Assembly: GCA_021801945.1 (NCBI GenBank)
Contig: JAKABE010000150.1
Location: 1-7,460, forward strand
Length of the DNA stretch: 7,460 nucleotides
Direction of reading: 5' to 3'
Origin: Acidobacteriota bacterium
Lineage (GTDB): Bacteria > Acidobacteriota > Terriglobia > Terriglobales > Acidobacteriaceae
Shown: piece by piece, positions 5,351-7,460 of the stretch
Numbering within the stretch: position 1 is the first letter of the stretch
Layout: each line of letters starts with the position of its first letter
Made by a program: the position numbers and the translations under genes
The notes under the pieces: generated by a model
Seen by the model: the letters and a program-made list of their open reading frames with translations, nothing else
The model's database searches: none
Told to the model about the DNA's origin: nothing

Positions 5351-5689
5351 ATTGGAGGCGGGCTACGCAATCAGGTGTCCCATCCGCCTCCGTGTGACGT
5401 TCGGAGTGCGCTTCTAAGGGATTCGTGTTGCTGGGCGATGCACGCGGCACCATAAGGACCGCGATTTCGGCATGCAGGACTTTGCCCTGTGCGTGCCTCC
5501 AATTCTGCCTGGGCGCCTCGATGCGTTTCTACACAGCGCACGAGAGGGAAAGGCTGCACACAGGCTGGCGGCTACAGCACCCTTGATCCTGCTCTTTACA
5601 AAAGCCGTGAGGTCAAGTGTCTCTTCCTTAACACGAGCCCGTCTTGCACGATGTCGCAGTGTGAAGAGGTGAAGTGACCCCCTCCAGGC
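5351..5689. other. Convergent intergenic spacer with no recognised gene
   Basis: This stretch lies between the terminator of the plus-strand FG-GAP gene and the stop codon of the minus-strand helicase. The only clear structure is an inverted repeat GGAGGCGG (5354-5361) / CCGCCTCC (5384-5391) with a 22-base loop. The short frames here have no domains or ribosome binding sites I can support, and no tRNA fold or clear terminator for the helicase is visible. Confidence 0.6.
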
Positions 5690-7460
5690 TCACATCTTCT
5701 GCAAATTGGCGAATTTTTCCATCAGCTTCTTGATGCCGTGGCGCTCGAAGAGGACGGTGAGCTTGGCGTCTTCGCCGTCGCCTTCTCGAACAAGAACTGT
5801 GCCCTCGCCGTACTTGGAGTGACGGACGCGCTGCCCCTTCTTGATGCCGGAGGCGCCGTAGGCCTGGAGGATCTCCATGACCGGGCGGGGCAAGGTTCCG
5901 GACCGGTTCGTCCCGGCTTTCGCCCCGAAGAAGCGCGCGATGTTATCGATCGAGCCGGCGCTCTGCGCAGGCTCCGCGCCTTTGCTGCGGGGAGAAGAAT
6001 CACGGCTTGAAGAGAAGCTCGATGAGGAGCGCTCTGCCCCGCGCCGCGGAAGCTCCTGGCTCTCGTCCTCGTAGTTAAAGTGGTGGCTGTCAGAGGCCGC
6101 GGAGGACCGGCGGGCATGGTTCCCGGTCCCATAGCCGGCCGTGGACCAGGACGGACGATTGCCCCACGGAGCACGGCTCCCCAGGTTCTCGATCAACTCG
6201 CTGGGCACCTCCTCCAGGAAGCGCGAGGGAGTGCTGGCCTCCGGAGCTTCGTTGCCGTAGCGGCGGCGGTAGTGGGCGCGGGTGAGAATAAGCGTGTTCA
6301 TGGCGCGCGTCATGCCCACATAGCATAGGCGGCGCTCCTCTTCGAGCTCCTCGGGGTTGTTGAGCGTGCGCGAGTGCGGGAAGAGGCCCTCCTCTAGTCC
6401 CGCGAGAAAGACCAGCGGAAATTCGAGCCCCTTGGCGGCGTGCAGCGTCATCAACGTCACGCGGGCGTTGGGGTCAAACTGATCGGTGTCGGAGGCCAGT
6501 GCCGCATGGTCCAGGAATTCGGCCAGCGTCTCGCCGCGCACCTCGGCGTCGTGGGCGGCGTTGGCGAGTTCCTTCAGATTCTCGACGCGGCTGAAGGCTT
6601 CCGGCGTGCCTTCGGCTTCGAGCGCCTTGATGTAGCCGCTGCGGTCGATGAGGAAGCGGATCAGCTCGGGGAGGGTGGCGGCGTCGCCTGGTGTACGGAA
6701 GGGGCTCGTCTCCATTTTCGCATCATTGGCTATCTCTTTCGCGTCCGAGTCGAAGTCCGGGGTCGGTGGCGGCTGTTCCCCAGGCTGGCTGGCCTGCGCA
6801 GCCCCGAAGTCAAAGCCCGTGTCGGCGTCCTCGGACCGCGATTCGGCAACCTCGGCGGCGAGTATGCCGGCAAAGTCGGGGTCCATCATGGCCTGCGCGT
6901 CCACGATCAGCTGGCGAAAGGATTCCAGGGCCAGCAGAGCGCGCGTGGGAATGAGCCGGTTGGCAATGGCGGAGGCCGTGGACTCCCAGGTCGAAACCCC
7001 GGTTTCCAAAGCCAGCCGTTCCAGCGTCTCCAGCGTGGTTTTGCCGATGCCGCGGGCGGGCGTGTTGATGACGCGCTGCAGGGCCATGGAGTCGTGGGGA
7101 TTGCGGACCAGGCGCAGATAGGCGAGCAGGTCCTTGATCTCGGCGCGCTCGTAAAAGCTGAAGCCCCCCACCATGGTGTAGGCAATGTTATAGCGGCGCA
7201 GGGCTTCTTCCATGAGGCGCGATTGGGCATTGGTGCGGTAAAGAACTGCGCAATGATCCGCGCCCCGGTCTTGTGTTGCGGACGAGTCTTCCTGCTGGCG
7301 CAGGAAGGCCTGGATGCGGTCGGCGATGAAGAGGGCCTCGTTTTCGCCGTCCGGGGCCTCGTAGTAGCCGATGGGCGCGCCGCCCTGGCGATCGGTCCAG
7401 AGCTTTTTGCCCTTGCGGCGGAGGTTGTTCTGGACCACCGCGCCCGCGGCTTCCAAAATC
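5690..7460 (-). CDS. pcrA: PcrA/UvrD-type superfamily 1 DNA helicase, C-terminal part, N-terminus off the right edge
   Basis: This is an ATP-dependent 3'-5' DNA helicase for repair, replication-conflict resolution and plasmid replication. The frame is open to the right edge; its first residues, ILEAAGAVVQNNLRRKGKKLW, are what follows motif III (QNYRST) in this family, so the Walker A and motif II half is missing. Counting from the Leu codon at 7456 as residue 1, motif IV VLYRTNAQSR is at 71-80, the 2B region GGFSFYERAEIKDLLAYLRL at 97-116, motif V LMTLHAAKGLEF at 335-346, and motif VI EEERRLCYVGMTRAM at 372-386 with the arginine finger at R384. A Tudor-like C-terminal domain (GQRVRHSKYGEGTVLV, then GIKKLMEKFANLQKM) occupies about 541-588, as in PcrA, where it contacts RNA polymerase. 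Two odd stretches stand out: an acidic/Pro-rich insert at about 203-260 and a Ser-rich linker at about 450-500. The symbol could equally be uvrD. Confidence 0.94.
   Translation of the reverse strand, partial: ILEAAGAVVQNNLRRKGKKLWTDRQGGAPIGYYEAPDGENEALFIADRIQAFLRQQEDSSATQDRGADHCAVLYRTNAQSRLMEEALRRYNIAYTMVGGFSFYERAEIKDLLAYLRLVRNPHDSMALQRVINTPARGIGKTTLETLERLALETGVSTWESTASAIANRLIPTRALLALESFRQLIVDAQAMMDPDFAGILAAEVAESRSEDADTGFDFGAAQASQPGEQPPPTPDFDSDAKEIANDAKMETSPFRTPGDAATLPELIRFLIDRSGYIKALEAEGTPEAFSRVENLKELANAAHDAEVRGETLAEFLDHAALASDTDQFDPNARVTLMTLHAAKGLEFPLVFLAGLEEGLFPHSRTLNNPEELEEERRLCYVGMTRAMNTLILTRAHYRRRYGNEAPEASTPSRFLEEVPSELIENLGSRAPWGNRPSWSTAGYGTGNHARRSSAASDSHHFNYEDESQELPRRGAERSSSSFSSSRDSSPRSKGAEPAQSAGSIDNIARFFGAKAGTNRSGTLPRPVMEILQAYGASGIKKGQRVRHSKYGEGTVLVREGDGEDAKLTVLFERHGIKKLMEKFANLQKM

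Noticed and set aside
5351..5689. Possible tRNA or small RNA in the convergent spacer
   Set aside because: No cloverleaf arms, no CCA end and no paired promoter and terminator; only one 8-bp inverted repeat with a long loop.
1..7460. Defence system, prophage, IS element, CRISPR or toxin-antitoxin module
   Set aside because: No transposase, integrase, repeat-spacer array, nuclease or antitoxin-like gene is visible; the helicase is a housekeeping PcrA/UvrD type with no defence neighbours in view.

Overview
The window reads as about 60% G+C chromosomal DNA from a free-living, plant-polymer-degrading bacterium. The best guess is an Acidobacteriota member (Terriglobia or relatives). This rests on the style of the proteins: a CAT-type amino acid permease with the 'EPEHALRKTLGPWSLTALG' N-terminus, a bacterial CE15 glucuronoyl esterase lipoprotein, and a DUF1080 plus FG-GAP secreted protein. 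The assignment is inferred from remembered protein families and not proven by any marker in the window.

Layout. Positions 1-770 (minus) hold the first 256 codons of an APC-superfamily amino acid permease that runs off the left edge. Positions 785-880 hold a small AGCT/CTAG-rich inverted repeat. Positions 884-1039 (minus) encode a 51-residue protein that is 45% Lys+Arg. Positions 1040-1478 are a divergent intergenic region with a candidate promoter on each strand and several short hairpins. Positions 1479-2960 (plus) encode the CE15-type lipoprotein. Positions 2961-3378 are a 418-bp gap with a perfect 26-bp palindrome and two overlapping, mutually exclusive hairpins just before the next ribosome binding site. 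Positions 3379-5274 (plus) encode a secreted protein with a DUF1080 domain followed by seven FG-GAP calcium-loop motifs. It ends in a strong intrinsic terminator at 5316-5349. Positions 5351-5689 are a convergent spacer with little content. Positions 5690-7460 (minus) hold the C-terminal part of a PcrA/UvrD helicase whose N-terminus lies off the right edge.

The two plus-strand genes both encode exported proteins with carbohydrate-related folds. They could serve lignocellulose or polysaccharide processing at the cell surface or periplasm. They are separated by 418 bp with separate initiation signals, so they are neighbours and not a tight operon. The permease and helicase are housekeeping-type genes. 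I see no phage, IS element, CRISPR, toxin-antitoxin or defence system, and no RNA gene. The items most worth a second look are the non-canonical catalytic triad of the esterase, the two-state hairpin before the FG-GAP gene, the 26-bp palindrome, the CTAG-rich repeat and the small basic protein.
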